This document shows positions 17,973-26,956 of a stretch of DNA of 64,000 nucleotides, one piece after another (within the stretch, counting starts at the first letter, position 1; each line of letters opens with the position of its first letter). Under the pieces are notes generated by a model, which ran no database searches, was not told where the DNA came from, and saw only the letters and a list, made by a program, of their open reading frames with translations. The translations under genes and the position numbers were made by a program. The stretch spans positions 2,046,001 through 2,110,000 of the forward strand of contig NZ_CP132294.1 in the NCBI RefSeq assembly GCF_030734285.1. Reading direction: 5' to 3'. The DNA comes from Natronococcus sp. AD-5 (lineage in GTDB: Archaea; Halobacteriota; Halobacteria; Halobacteriales; Natrialbaceae).

Positions 17973-19115
17973 ATGGAATTTGCGACGTGGATGTATCCGT
18001 GGGACTTCCTTGAAGAGGGACCCGACCGAATCGCTGAGCACCTCACCACGGCCGGGATCGACGAAATAAATCTTGCAACGAATTACCATACCGTACAGGC
18101 GTTTACGCCACACAATCCGAACCGACGGACGTTTTTCGCGCAAGCGAGTTCGTACTTCTATCCAGACGATCAGTACGGTCGGCTCGAACCGGTCCCGTAC
18201 TTTGAGATGGAAGACGACTGGGTCGATACAATCGCCGGCGAATTACCTGCCCCACTCTCGCTCAACTCGTGGACCGTGGGGTGTCATAACTCTCGACTCG
18301 GGATGGCTCACCGAGACGTAACGATCGAGAACGCTCACGGGGACGACCTCGTCTTCGGCCTGTGCCCGTCGAACCCAGCGGTGCGTTTGTATCTCACAAA
18401 TATCGTTCGGGATTTAGCTTTCCGAGACCATTTCGATCGGATTGAGCTCGAGACGTTCGACTATTTTTATGGGACGGGGTTTGGATGGCATCATCAGAAG
18501 ATCCACGTTCAGTTAGGAGCGCTCGGGGAGTTCCTCTTCGGACTGTGTTTCTGCGATGAGTGCCGGGTACGCGCCCAAGAATTCGATATCGACGTTGAGG
18601 ACGTCCGCCGGACGGTGGCAGAGACGATCGACGACGTTGTCGCCGGACGAGTTTCTCACGAGACGAGCCCCGAATCGTGGCTGAACGAGCATCGCGACGT
18701 AGCCGCGTACGCCGACGTCCGCACGCAAACCCTCGAGGAACTCTTCGCGGAACTGGCCGTTGCCGCCGGCGACACCGAGCTCGGATACTATGCCGGGATG
18801 CCGACACCGGGACGGGAGTGGATGGTCGGCGCCGACCTCTCGAAGCTAGCGACCCACATTGATTACTACTGCGTGCCGGCATACGAATCGTCACGGGAAG
18901 CCGTCCTAGACGCATATCGTACTGTCGAAGCCGAAGTCGACGTCCCTGTTCACGTCGGAATTCTCCCCGCACATCCGGCCGTTCACGACGGCGAAACCGT
19001 CGAGGCGATCGTCGACGGACTACGTAGGAACGGTGTCCCTCGAGTGTCGTTCTATAATTACGGGCTGCTACCGGAGCGATCACTCGACTGGATTGCTTCG
19101 GCGATACGTTCGTAA
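17973..19115 (+). CDS. Putative TIM-barrel glycoside-hydrolase-like protein
   Basis: About 380 residues without a signal peptide. No exact family is recognised. Pointers to a (beta/alpha)8 barrel are the early MEFATWMYPWDFLEEGPDRI repeat-like strand/helix pattern and the IELETFDYFYG strand end. The LFGLCFCDECRVRAQ segment (about residue 190) resembles the CxC..C motif after the catalytic strand in GH10-like and related bacterial glycosyl hydrolases. Acidic residues at strand ends (Glu in ELETFD, Asp near DYYCVPAYE) could be catalytic. It lies 52 bp after the transporter and 52 bp before a dehydratase gene, so it probably acts on the imported compound or its glycoside in the cytoplasm. Function is inference. 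Confidence 0.55.
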   Translation: MEFATWMYPWDFLEEGPDRIAEHLTTAGIDEINLATNYHTVQAFTPHNPNRRTFFAQASSYFYPDDQYGRLEPVPYFEMEDDWVDTIAGELPAPLSLNSWTVGCHNSRLGMAHRDVTIENAHGDDLVFGLCPSNPAVRLYLTNIVRDLAFRDHFDRIELETFDYFYGTGFGWHHQKIHVQLGALGEFLFGLCFCDECRVRAQEFDIDVEDVRRTVAETIDDVVAGRVSHETSPESWLNEHRDVAAYADVRTQTLEELFAELAVAAGDTELGYYAGMPTPGREWMVGADLSKLATHIDYYCVPAYESSREAVLDAYRTVEAEVDVPVHVGILPAHPAVHDGETVEAIVDGLRRNGVPRVSFYNYGLLPERSLDWIASAIRS

Positions 19116-19167
19116 GCAGGTGAGGCTCAGTCGATGGATTTTTTATATTGCCCTGTGATCACAAACC

Positions 19168-20334
19168 ATGAAAATCACCGATGTATCGGCATTCACGGTG
19201 GATGTGCCGCTACTGCCACTCGAAGAAGAGTTAGGAATCGGCCCATACGTCACGAATCACGGGCAGGTCGACTCGATGGAACGGGTACTCGTCCGAGTCG
19301 ACACTGACGATGGACTCTCCGGGTGGGGTGAGATGCGTGTCTTCCTCTCGCCTGCAGCGACCGAATCCGTCATTGAAGACGGGATCGCGCCGCTCGTCGA
19401 AGGGCAGTCACCGTTCGAGATTGAGCGGCTGCGCCGCCAGTTATTTATCGAGTACACCAACGTTGAACTGTTCTTCGCGGCAATCGAAACGGCTTGCTGG
19501 GATCTCGTCGGGAAGGCCACCGGAAAACCCATCTACGAGCTGTTGGGCGGCTGGACTGCCCCAGACCCGACGGAGGCCAGATACCGCAACGCCGATGACG
19601 CTGATCTCGTCGGGGATCAGACTGTCGAAGTCGCGTTCTGTCTTGGAATTCTTCCGCCAGAAGAGTCTCGAGTTAAGGCACGCGAAGCGCTCGAAGCGGG
19701 CTTCTCCGTCCTCAAAACCAAGGCCGGGCGAGATTGGAGAGAGGATATCGCTCGCATCAAAGCCATGCACGATGAAGTGGATGGCCAGCTCGAATTCCGG
19801 CTTGATCCGAATCAGGGATGGACGCTCGACCAAGCCGTCCGGGTCGGTGCCGCCCTCGAAGACGCGGGAATCTATCTCCAGTATATGGAGCAACCCATCC
19901 GGACGAACGCTCACCGATCACTAGCAACGCTTCGGCGCCGACTGCGCCAGCCGATCGCCCCGAACGAGGACACCTACATTCCGAACAACCTTCGATCCCT
20001 CATTGAAGCCGATGCAATGGACGTCGGCGTCCTCGATCTCACTCCTGCCGGTGGGATCGCCGGGCTTCGGCAGCAGGCGGCGATCGTTGAGGACGCTGGC
20101 ATTCCGTTCACACACCACTGTGCGTTCGATCTCGGTATCCGGACTGCAGCGATCTTACAGGCAGTTACCGGGATCCCCGGATTTACCCTGCCGCCCGATT
20201 CGACCTACTACGCATGGGAGGACGACATCATCGAGACGCCGTTTGAACTTGACGAGGGCGCACTGACTGTCCCCGCTGAGCCAGGTCTCGGCATTAGTAT
20301 TGATATGGCGGCTGTCGAAGAGTACCGGATATAG
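19168..20334 (+). CDS. Mandelate racemase/muconate lactonizing enzyme family dehydratase
   Basis: Enolase-superfamily enzyme of 388 residues. The capping domain covers about 1-125. The barrel holds the KTKAG motif (catalytic Lys, about residue 177), metal ligands in RLDPNQGW, YMEQP and APNEDTY, and THHCAFD near residue 312 supplying the His base. Sugar-acid dehydratases and racemases share this set. The metal Glu/Asp residues are all present, so it should be active. Placement after a carbohydrate-type importer suggests it dehydrates an aldonate, uronate or related acid to a 2-keto-3-deoxy product. The exact acid is not predictable. No KDG kinase or aldolase gene follows here. Confidence 0.9.
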   Translation: MKITDVSAFTVDVPLLPLEEELGIGPYVTNHGQVDSMERVLVRVDTDDGLSGWGEMRVFLSPAATESVIEDGIAPLVEGQSPFEIERLRRQLFIEYTNVELFFAAIETACWDLVGKATGKPIYELLGGWTAPDPTEARYRNADDADLVGDQTVEVAFCLGILPPEESRVKAREALEAGFSVLKTKAGRDWREDIARIKAMHDEVDGQLEFRLDPNQGWTLDQAVRVGAALEDAGIYLQYMEQPIRTNAHRSLATLRRRLRQPIAPNEDTYIPNNLRSLIEADAMDVGVLDLTPAGGIAGLRQQAAIVEDAGIPFTHHCAFDLGIRTAAILQAVTGIPGFTLPPDSTYYAWEDDIIETPFELDEGALTVPAEPGLGISIDMAAVEEYRI

Positions 20335-20417
20335 ACCGAAGGGAGAATTTTCTCGCGGTGGATCGGCCCTGTTCATATACGAAACTTTGATAGTGAGAAG
20401 GAGTAACGATACTCAGT

Positions 20418-21260
20418 ATGGTCGAACTCACGGTAGCAGACAGACCAGCGATCGTGACTGGCGCCTCAAAGGGGATCGGACGAGAAATTGCCGCCACCTT
20501 CGCGGAGGCCGGTGGCGACGTCGCCATCTGTTCGCGCTCATACGATCGGGTCAAACCGGTCGCCGAAGAACTGACTGCAACTCACGAGGGCCGGGTCCTC
20601 CCTGTCGAATGTGACGTGACTAACAATGATGCGGTGCGACGGCTCGTCGACACGGCTCTAGAGGAGTTCGGAGAGATCCGAGTGCTCGTGAATAACGCGG
20701 GTGGAGCCGACGAATCGGCGAATCTGCTCCACCGGTGTGACGAAGAGACGTTCGACCGCATGGTTGACTTGAATCTAAAAAGTCAATTCTTACTCGCCAA
20801 AGAGACGCTTCCAGCAATGGTCGCAGCGGGTGGTGGCTCGATGATTCACCTCGGTTCGGTGAATGGCCTGTTCGGGATCGGACTGACGGGATACTCCGAA
20901 GCGAAGAGTGGCTTGCTCGCACTCTCGCGAAATATCGCGACTCACTACGGGAAACACGGTGTCCGCTCGAACGTTGTTTCAGCAGGAACGATCGAAACGG
21001 AAGCGCGAAAAGTCGAAATGGAGAACACTGACCAACAGACCGAGGCAGCGAGTGCCCGGGAGCGCTGGCTCGACCAATACCCGATCGGCCGGTTCGGTAC
21101 GCCAGAGGAGATCGCTGATATCGCCCTCTTCCTCGCCTCGAAACGCGCGAGCTTCATTACGGGATCTAATATCGTCGCTGACGGAGGCCTTACGAGCGGA
21201 CTTCCGACGCCATTCTTGAACGACATTTACCATGCAGATGTAACCCCTTCGTACGAGTGA
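20418..21260 (+). CDS. Short-chain dehydrogenase/reductase (SDR)
   Basis: Classical SDR of 280 residues. It has the TGASKGIG cofactor loop (about 14-21), a CDVTNND segment, NNAG (about 92-95), catalytic Ser in IHLGSVNG and YSEAK (about 158-162), then a C-terminal FLASKRASFITGSNIVADGG. An acidic or neutral residue at the end of beta-2 cannot be assigned with certainty, so NAD versus NADP preference is left open. It is the next gene after the enolase-superfamily dehydratase and likely oxidises or reduces a sugar-derived hydroxyl or keto group. The gap of 83 bp contains no strong terminator. Confidence 0.92.
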   Translation: MVELTVADRPAIVTGASKGIGREIAATFAEAGGDVAICSRSYDRVKPVAEELTATHEGRVLPVECDVTNNDAVRRLVDTALEEFGEIRVLVNNAGGADESANLLHRCDEETFDRMVDLNLKSQFLLAKETLPAMVAAGGGSMIHLGSVNGLFGIGLTGYSEAKSGLLALSRNIATHYGKHGVRSNVVSAGTIETEARKVEMENTDQQTEAASARERWLDQYPIGRFGTPEEIADIALFLASKRASFITGSNIVADGGLTSGLPTPFLNDIYHADVTPSYE

Positions 21261-21378
21261 TGGTGTTATGAATATATGAAATCACTGAGATACAATCGGA
21301 ATGGTCTTTGCTGATTAAATCGTAGTATCCGACGCCGGAGGTGATGGGAGCTGGAGCCATCGCCGGCGATTACAAAGC

Positions 21379-21753
21379 ATGAAAGAGATCGAAACTGACG
21401 ATGCACCGGCCAGTATTGGCCCCTACTCGCAAGGGATTCTCGACGGAGACCGAATTTATGTCTCCGGACAGGGGCCGGTTAACCCGGAATCAGGTGAGGT
21501 TATCTCCGAGGATATCGCAGAACAGACCGCTCAGACGATAGAAAACATTGAGGCGATTCTCGCAGCGGAAGAAAAGTCTCTCGATGACGTGACAAAATCG
21601 ACGGTTTTCGTACGGGACATGGATAACTATGAGGAGATCAACGAGGTTTACGAGGAGTACTTCTCCTCACCATATCCTGCTCGAAGCGCCGTCGAAGTTG
21701 TACGGCTTCCGATCGACATCGGGGTAGAGATCGAAGTCGTCGCTACCGCTTGA
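21379..21753 (+). CDS. ridA: RidA family enamine/imine deaminase
   Basis: 124-residue YjgF/YER057c/UK114 protein that hydrolyses reactive enamine and imine intermediates to keto acids and ammonia. The family marks are SIGPYSQGI at the N-terminus, VSGQGPVNPESGE, and PYPARSAVEVVRLP with the conserved Arg (about residue 104) that binds the carboxylate. It forms trimers in known members. Its presence in a sugar-type catabolic island next to a creatininase-family gene suggests the pathway makes a nitrogen-containing intermediate, such as an amino-sugar or amidine derivative. It starts 118 bp after the SDR. Confidence 0.93.
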   Translation: MKEIETDDAPASIGPYSQGILDGDRIYVSGQGPVNPESGEVISEDIAEQTAQTIENIEAILAAEEKSLDDVTKSTVFVRDMDNYEEINEVYEEYFSSPYPARSAVEVVRLPIDIGVEIEVVATA

Positions 21754-22046
21754 TGATCTTGTGGGAAGAACCATAGTCACGCCTCGGTGACCCCATTCAA
21801 TACCCTAATTTCGGTATACAGAAGCGAAACCAACTCACTTGTGGCCTCGTGTCGCTTGCGCCTGTCGTCATGCTGCTGATCGTTAGACACATTCACAGCA
21901 AGTAGATATCTCAACCAACCGTCTTTGTGAAGTGCTGAGGATGGGAATTGAATGCCATTTGGTTTCTATTCACATATTTCTGCATTTCGATGTTGGAATT
22001 AATTAGATAATTATATTTAGGATAGTAATGTGAGGCAATATGTAAC

Positions 22047-23462
22047 ATGCGAAGAAGAGAGTACATGGCAGGGCTGGCGGGTACAGGAATCTTGACTGTC
22101 ACGCCGACAGGCAAAGCAATTGAACGACCGGACGACACGCCTGGGCAGGGGCCACCTGACCACACGCCTCCGAGACAAGGTGATTCGGTATTCGATCTCA
22201 CAGATCAAATGGATAACGTGCGTTGTGGCATCGTTGGACTCGGTAATCGCGGATCAGGTATGACGCAGCACTACGATTCAATGTACCCAGAGATGGGTGA
22301 GATCAAGGCGATCTGCGATCTCCGAGAAGAGGCTGTTGACGATACGATGGATTGGTTCAATGAGAACTCGGAGCAGGATCCTGATACCTATTACGGATCG
22401 GAAGACGCCTATCAGGAGTTGTGTGAGCGGGACGATATCGATGTCGTCTTCATTCATACACACCTTCAAAAACACGCTGAGATCGCTGTTTACGCGATGG
22501 AGCAGGGCTCACACGCAGCGGTAGAAGTTCCTGCAGCGATAACCATAGAGGAGTGTTGGGATCTCGTCGACACTGCTGAAAAGACCCAAAAGCAGTGTAT
22601 CATGCTCGAAAATGTCAACTACTTCGCTGAGGAGATGTGGCTCCTGAATATGGCGAAGCAAGGGGTATTTGGTGATGAACTGACCTATGCAAAAGGTGGA
22701 TACATCCACGAGCTCATCCCAAATTACTTCTTCCAAGCGTACTGGAACAACTGGCGTGCACGGTATCATTACGAGAGGAAGGGCGACCTCTACCCGACGC
22801 ACGGCCTCGGACCCATATGCCACTACATGGATATTCTGAGAGGTGATCGGATGGAGTACATTGTGGCTCACGACAGTCCCGAAACTCGCATGACCGACGC
22901 CGCAGCAGACTTGCCACCCGATCACGAATTCGCTGGAGAAACAGACTGGGCAAACGGTGACATGGCCACGTCTATCATTAATACTAACAAAGGGAAGCAA
23001 ATTACGCTTCAACATGACGTGAAAACACTGCGCCCGTATAACCGCCACAACGAACTCGCTGGAAGTGAAGCATTCCATACAGGCTTCCCGAGCGAACTTT
23101 CCGTTAATGGAGAGTTCATTGGGGAGCAGAGTGGGGATGACGGATATGACCAGTATGCCGATGAATACGAACATCCCCTCTGGGAAGTCGCAGGAGATCT
23201 TGCTGAAGAACACGGTGGGCATGGGGGCGGAGACTGGTTAATGGTATACCGAGTGTTCGATGCCTTCAACAAAGGTCGGCCTCTGGATATGAACGTGTAC
23301 GAAGCAGCTGCCTGGAGTGCAGTGATTCCCCTCTCAGAAATCTCTATAGAACACGGTAGCGCTCCTGTCAAATTCCCTAACTTCACACGGGGAGAATGGA
23401 AGACGGAGAGGGAGCTACAAACGATGCAATTCGACACGATCGAAGATCCGGCAATAGACTAA
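22047..23462 (+). CDS. Gfo/Idh/MocA family oxidoreductase, GH109-like
   Basis: 471 residues. After a twin-arginine-like MRRREYMAGLAGTGILTV leader, a Rossmann domain starts at about 55 with VRCGIVGLGNRG, then HLQKHAEIAVYAMEQGSHAA and EVPAA. The C-terminal domain has the GLGPICHYMDILRGDRM block (about 250-267). The GNRGSGM start, the YPTHGLGPI block and the exported character match GH109-type glycosidases, which use bound NAD to cleave N-acetylgalactosaminides by elimination. It may instead be a plain dehydrogenase. A TATA-like element lies in the AT-rich 290-bp gap before it, so it may be a separate unit. It closes the catabolic island. Confidence 0.82.
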   Translation: MRRREYMAGLAGTGILTVTPTGKAIERPDDTPGQGPPDHTPPRQGDSVFDLTDQMDNVRCGIVGLGNRGSGMTQHYDSMYPEMGEIKAICDLREEAVDDTMDWFNENSEQDPDTYYGSEDAYQELCERDDIDVVFIHTHLQKHAEIAVYAMEQGSHAAVEVPAAITIEECWDLVDTAEKTQKQCIMLENVNYFAEEMWLLNMAKQGVFGDELTYAKGGYIHELIPNYFFQAYWNNWRARYHYERKGDLYPTHGLGPICHYMDILRGDRMEYIVAHDSPETRMTDAAADLPPDHEFAGETDWANGDMATSIINTNKGKQITLQHDVKTLRPYNRHNELAGSEAFHTGFPSELSVNGEFIGEQSGDDGYDQYADEYEHPLWEVAGDLAEEHGGHGGGDWLMVYRVFDAFNKGRPLDMNVYEAAAWSAVIPLSEISIEHGSAPVKFPNFTRGEWKTERELQTMQFDTIEDPAID

Positions 23463-23490
23463 CATTATTGACTAAATATTTTCTAGGGAG

Positions 23491-23640
23491 GGCACTGTCT
23501 AGATCTATGTCTCCTCAGCTGGCGTCTTTCCGTTGAGAGTTTGGTGCGATCTCTGATGGTTATAGTAATGTGTGAATTATTCAAACTACCCGCGGACACT
23601 CGACCGACTGTCCACCTACGAATTATAGGAGATTTTCGAT
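23491..23640 (-). mobile_element. IS6-family terminal fragment (transposase C-terminus)
   Basis: Begins with ggcactgtct at 23491, the same end as the larger IS6 relic at 62908. On the minus strand a frame ends HYYNHQRSHQTLNGKTPAEE before a TAG at 23505-23507, the C-terminus of an IS6-like DDE transposase. The frame is interrupted further upstream by stops. Only about 150 bp remain, so it is not mobile. It marks where the intact island ends and decayed DNA begins. Confidence 0.75.
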
Positions 23641-23970
23641 GGTGAAAAGAATTATTCTTCGTTCACATAATAAATATTATCTATTATAGTAAGATAATAT
23701 AGTATTGACTTAAACAATATATTTAGGAATAATTACTATTTACTATATATATCGGCAAATATATACTGATGAGCATTATCTAGAGAAGAGAAATCGCAGG
23801 ACATGATGATAGTAGAGTAACGATATAATCTGTGGAATTACTATATAGGCCCTGGTGAAAAAGAGAGCACCACAACCGCTAAACCAGCCTTCTACGGCAG
23901 AATCAAGGCTGACACAGGCTAGTTGCGAAGCTACCATGTCATATAATCGAGTTTGGTCATCAATTCGAGA
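23641..23970. other. AT-rich gene-free spacer
   Basis: A very AT-rich tract with many ata/tat words, no supportable gene on either strand. It lies between the IS6 remnant and the third orc1 relic. Confidence 0.55.
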
Positions 23971-24165
23971 TCAAATATCTTCTTGTAGACGTTTTCGAGT
24001 GAACATCGTTCCAACTAGTATCAGATTCGAGGAGTCGTTTCGGGTGTTCCTGCTCCTTGGGGCGTGAATCTCCTCGGGGTCGGCGAGCGGGTCGAGTGCG
24101 CCCTTGTCCGCGAACAGGCTGTCGTCGGGCACGGTGGCGGCGAAGAGGTCGTCGTACTTGCTCAT
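23971..24165 (-). pseudogene. Orc1/Cdc6 N-terminal relic (third copy)
   Basis: Starts MSKYDDLFAATVPDDSLFAD and keeps the family through LDPLADPEEIHA, about 35 codons, then continues into unrelated sequence and stops at 23971. Walker A and everything beyond are lost. The start and the roughly 230 bp upstream match the relic at 9924-10283, including the inferred promoter region. Small substitutions (Asp to Ala, Ala to Val) show it is an independently decaying copy. Confidence 0.75.
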
Positions 24166-24400
24166 ACGATCGCGATTACCAGTGGTAGTCACGTGCTAGT
24201 AATGAACGTTCCGCACGCCGCCCCCACACACGGCTTCGATAGCACCCTGATCTTGTGGCGACGAACAGTCCCTCAATGCTGCGGTCGACGGTAACCGAAG
24301 CGTCCACGGTCCACCGTTTCGTCCGGCGCCACCACGACCGGGCCGTTCACGAGCAGCATCGCCCAGCCAGGAGGCTCCACCGGAACTACAAGTGTGTGTC
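24166..24400. repeat. Shared upstream region, second copy
   Basis: Counterpart of 10284-10520, ending with ctccaccggaac. Both copies lie directly upstream of an orc1 relic in the same orientation. A stretch of no known function otherwise. Confidence 0.6.
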
Positions 24401-24464
24401 TGCCCGCCGATCGAGATCATGGCTCGGGATTCCCCTTCAGAACGGGCTACCCAGCCGGGCAGAC

Positions 24465-25058
24465 GCCCGGGTCGTGCTCGCCTCAAGTGCGGCGATCGAC
24501 GGCCATCCCGACCAGGTGCCGATTACGGAAGGCGATCGCAAAACGCCGACCTCGCTGTACGGACTCGACAAACTCGCGATCGACCACTACGCCCGGCAGT
24601 ACCACGACCTCTACGGGTTCGAAACGGTCGGACTGCGCTACATCAACGCCTAGGGCCCGGGCCAGACCGCCGACGACTACAGCGGCGTGATCAGCAGCTT
24701 CTGCGACCAAGCTCTAAATGATGAGCCGCTCACCCTCCACGGCGACGACGGGCTGAAGCGGAATTTCGTCTTTATCGACGATATCGTGCAGGCGGACCTC
24801 CGGGCTGCGACGACCGAGCAGAACGGGGTGTCGTACAACGTCGGCTCCGGGACGAGCGTGACGATCAACGAGCTCGCGGAGACGATCGTTGAGGTCACCG
24901 ATTCCGATTCAGAGATCACACATACCGAGGGCTGAGACGGCGATACCCGTCACAGCGAGGCCGAGATGACGGCGGCCCGAACGACGCTCGGCCACAAGCC
25001 CACGGTGGCGCTCGACGATGGGGTTGAGCAAACCGTCGCATGGCTTCGTGACCGGTAA
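24465..25058 (+). pseudogene. NAD-dependent epimerase/dehydratase (GalE-like), broken
   Basis: The frame reads VVLASSAAIDGHPDQVPITE, then SLYGLDKLAIDHYARQYHDL with the catalytic YxxxK, then GFETVGLRYINA, stop, GPGQTADDYSGVIS and further C-terminal GalE-like sequence to VAWLRDR. In-frame stops are TAG at about 24651 and TGA near 24935, where relatives have sense codons. The N-terminal Rossmann part (about 110 residues) is missing. It would have been a sugar-nucleotide 4-epimerase. The two nonsense codons and the missing cofactor site make activity very unlikely. Confidence 0.8.
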
Positions 25059-25371
25059 CTGCGCGCCGCTACGTCATCATCCATCTCGTCGTCACCCCCC
25101 GCCTACTCATCCCCACTACAGAGGTCAAGACCGTTCATTCACGGAGGGGTTCAACAGGCCAGTTACGAGGAATCGGTCATCAGGGCGGCTCCGGTATCGC
25201 CATTCAGCGAGCCGGTACCGCTCTCGAGACACTACTGGCTTGACGCGATCGCGTCTCATGCCTGCAGTGCCGGGCGTGATCCCGTGAACGACGATTATCG
25301 CGGCAGGTCCGCGATAGAGAAGATGTGATCACGCGTTGCAAGCACACCCTCCACTGTGGCGCGGAAAGCAG
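25059..25371. other. Gene-free stretch
   Basis: No reading frame with a recognisable product, and no repeat or hairpin that stands out, between the epimerase relic and the HTH_63-like relic. Confidence 0.5.
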
Positions 25372-25909
25372 TCATTTACTCGGTTGCTCTCTCGTGTTTT
25401 CGAGAGCTTCTTCGGCATGATATTCTAAGGGCATGTCTTGCCCCGCAAACGGTTTGATTGCGCCAGCCTCGACCGCTGTGAGACATGCTTCGACAGTATA
25501 CGTTTGCCCGCCATCCGAGCAGGGCGCAACACAGCGGAGTTTATCATCATCGTAGACGGCCACACACACAACCGGCACCTGGATTTCCACGGCTGATCGA
25601 CGAGGCGAGCAGCGATCCAGTCTCGCGCCGATTAAACGCCGGGGAGAGCGCGTATCCCTCGCGGTCAGCCCACGCTTGAAACGCATCTACCGTGAGTGAC
25701 ACCGACGGCCCAGAGTCGCTGAGCTCTTCCAGTGCGGGCCTCACTGGTGCCCATGTCTTGACTTCAACTTCAGTCACCATCTCTCGATCTTTTAGACGGC
25801 GCGCTCGAGTAACGAGTTTCCTGAGTCGCTCTATTACATCTGCGGAAGTGGTCGTTCGGAGAAAAAGCTCAATTCGAACCCTCCGTAATGTAGTGGTGGA
25901 TTTTGTCAT
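25372..25909 (-). pseudogene. HTH_63-like haloarchaeal protein with a frameshift
   Basis: Two overlapping frames together make one protein of about 179 residues. The first starts MTKSTTTLRRVRIELFLRTT and runs through VSLTVDAFQAWADREGYALS. The second carries IQVPVVCVAVYDDDKLRCVA then DGGQTYTVEACLTAVEAG to the stop at 25372. The switch is needed near 25600-25625. The combined layout (N-terminal variable domain, FQAWA helix, VPVV/CVAVYDD strand, YTVEACLTAVE helix) is that of haloarchaeal proteins with an HTH_63-type domain, whose function is not established. A sequencing error could mimic this frameshift. Confidence 0.65.
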
Positions 25910-25945
25910 TATTGGGCACCGGTAACATATGACACGACCGGCCAC

Positions 25946-26416
25946 TTAAAGGTAGTAATATATGAATTAAATTTACTTATAGGTAATAGGATAGGAGTTC
26001 TAATATCCAATAAAGTATTACTGGGCGACCCACAGGGATGCCTACTATAGATATAGACAAGAGCGGAAGACGGACACGCACGGACCTGGTCGTCGACCCA
26101 ACGGTCGACGTCGCTGTCTCTTCTAGTGACAACTCCGAGAAGAACCCTCTCGATTCAAGAGTAGTAGCAGTATGTATAACGCAGATTTGGCGATTGGGCT
26201 CACACTCTCCCTCTCAACAGGTCTGACTAGGCCTACACCGTGATATCACGATTGGTCAGTCGACGAGATCCCTCTCTCAGCAATTAGTGATGCGGCTTTT
26301 AGCAGCAGATAGTAGCATAGCTTCTTTCGATCGAAAATCACGCCTCACTACTGCTGCTGTTTAATTATTCGAACGAAGCCAAATTATTTGAGCCAGGGAG
26401 TAGAAGTGCCAGTACG
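25946..26416. other. Intergenic region without a supported gene
   Basis: AT-rich leader region. A 62-codon frame at 26038 begins MPTIDIDKSGRRTRTDLVVD but has no recognisable family and unconvincing codon use, so it is not called. A TATA-like aattatttgagc is found about 30 bp before the next gene. Confidence 0.4.
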
Positions 26417-26956
26417 ATGGGAGACCCAACCCAAGGATCGTGGACGGACAGTATAAGCGGGCGTGAGCGTGTGCGTCGCGTCGTGGAATTACTCGAGGAG
26501 CCAACACCAGTACAGGAGGTCGCGGACCGCGCAGAGGTGTCGCGGGCAACGGCAGACGACGAACTCCAGCGGTTAGAGAGCGACGACTGGATCACCGAAA
26601 CGACCATCGATGGCACGAAGGCGTACGATCTGAATCCCGTTCGGATGCTCTTCGACGAAGTAACGGACTTGATCGCAGAGCACTCGCGCGACGAGCTAGA
26701 GGGCCAACTCACGGAGCTGAAAACAGAACAGGAGGAACTCACCGCAGAGTACGATGTTGATTCACTCGCGGAGTTCCGAGAGCAACTCGCTGCGGACGAG
26801 TTGTCGGCTGAAGAGCTCAGGGAGCGTCGCAACGTGATCGCTACATGGGAGGCGATCAACACGGAACTCGGACTCGTAAAGCACGCGCTCCAGCTGTACG
26901 GAGACGTCGTTGAACTCTCCTCACCTCGAACTGACTCACGCTCGACGTTTGCCTGA
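26417..26956 (+). CDS. Winged-helix protein with coiled coil (DUF7342-like)
   Basis: 179 residues. Residues about 18-75 form a helix-turn-helix: RERVRRVVELLEEPTPVQEV then AEVSRATADDELQRLESDDW, followed by a wing. Residues about 90-165 are predicted to be a long acidic coiled coil (LEGQLTELKTEQEELTAEYD). The arrangement matches haloarchaeal wHTH proteins of the DUF7342 kind, as far as I can tell from memory. It likely dimerises and binds DNA. Its TGA shares a base with the ATG of the next gene, so the two proteins are translationally coupled and probably form one functional pair. Confidence 0.75.
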   Translation: MGDPTQGSWTDSISGRERVRRVVELLEEPTPVQEVADRAEVSRATADDELQRLESDDWITETTIDGTKAYDLNPVRMLFDEVTDLIAEHSRDELEGQLTELKTEQEELTAEYDVDSLAEFREQLAADELSAEELRERRNVIATWEAINTELGLVKHALQLYGDVVELSSPRTDSRSTFA

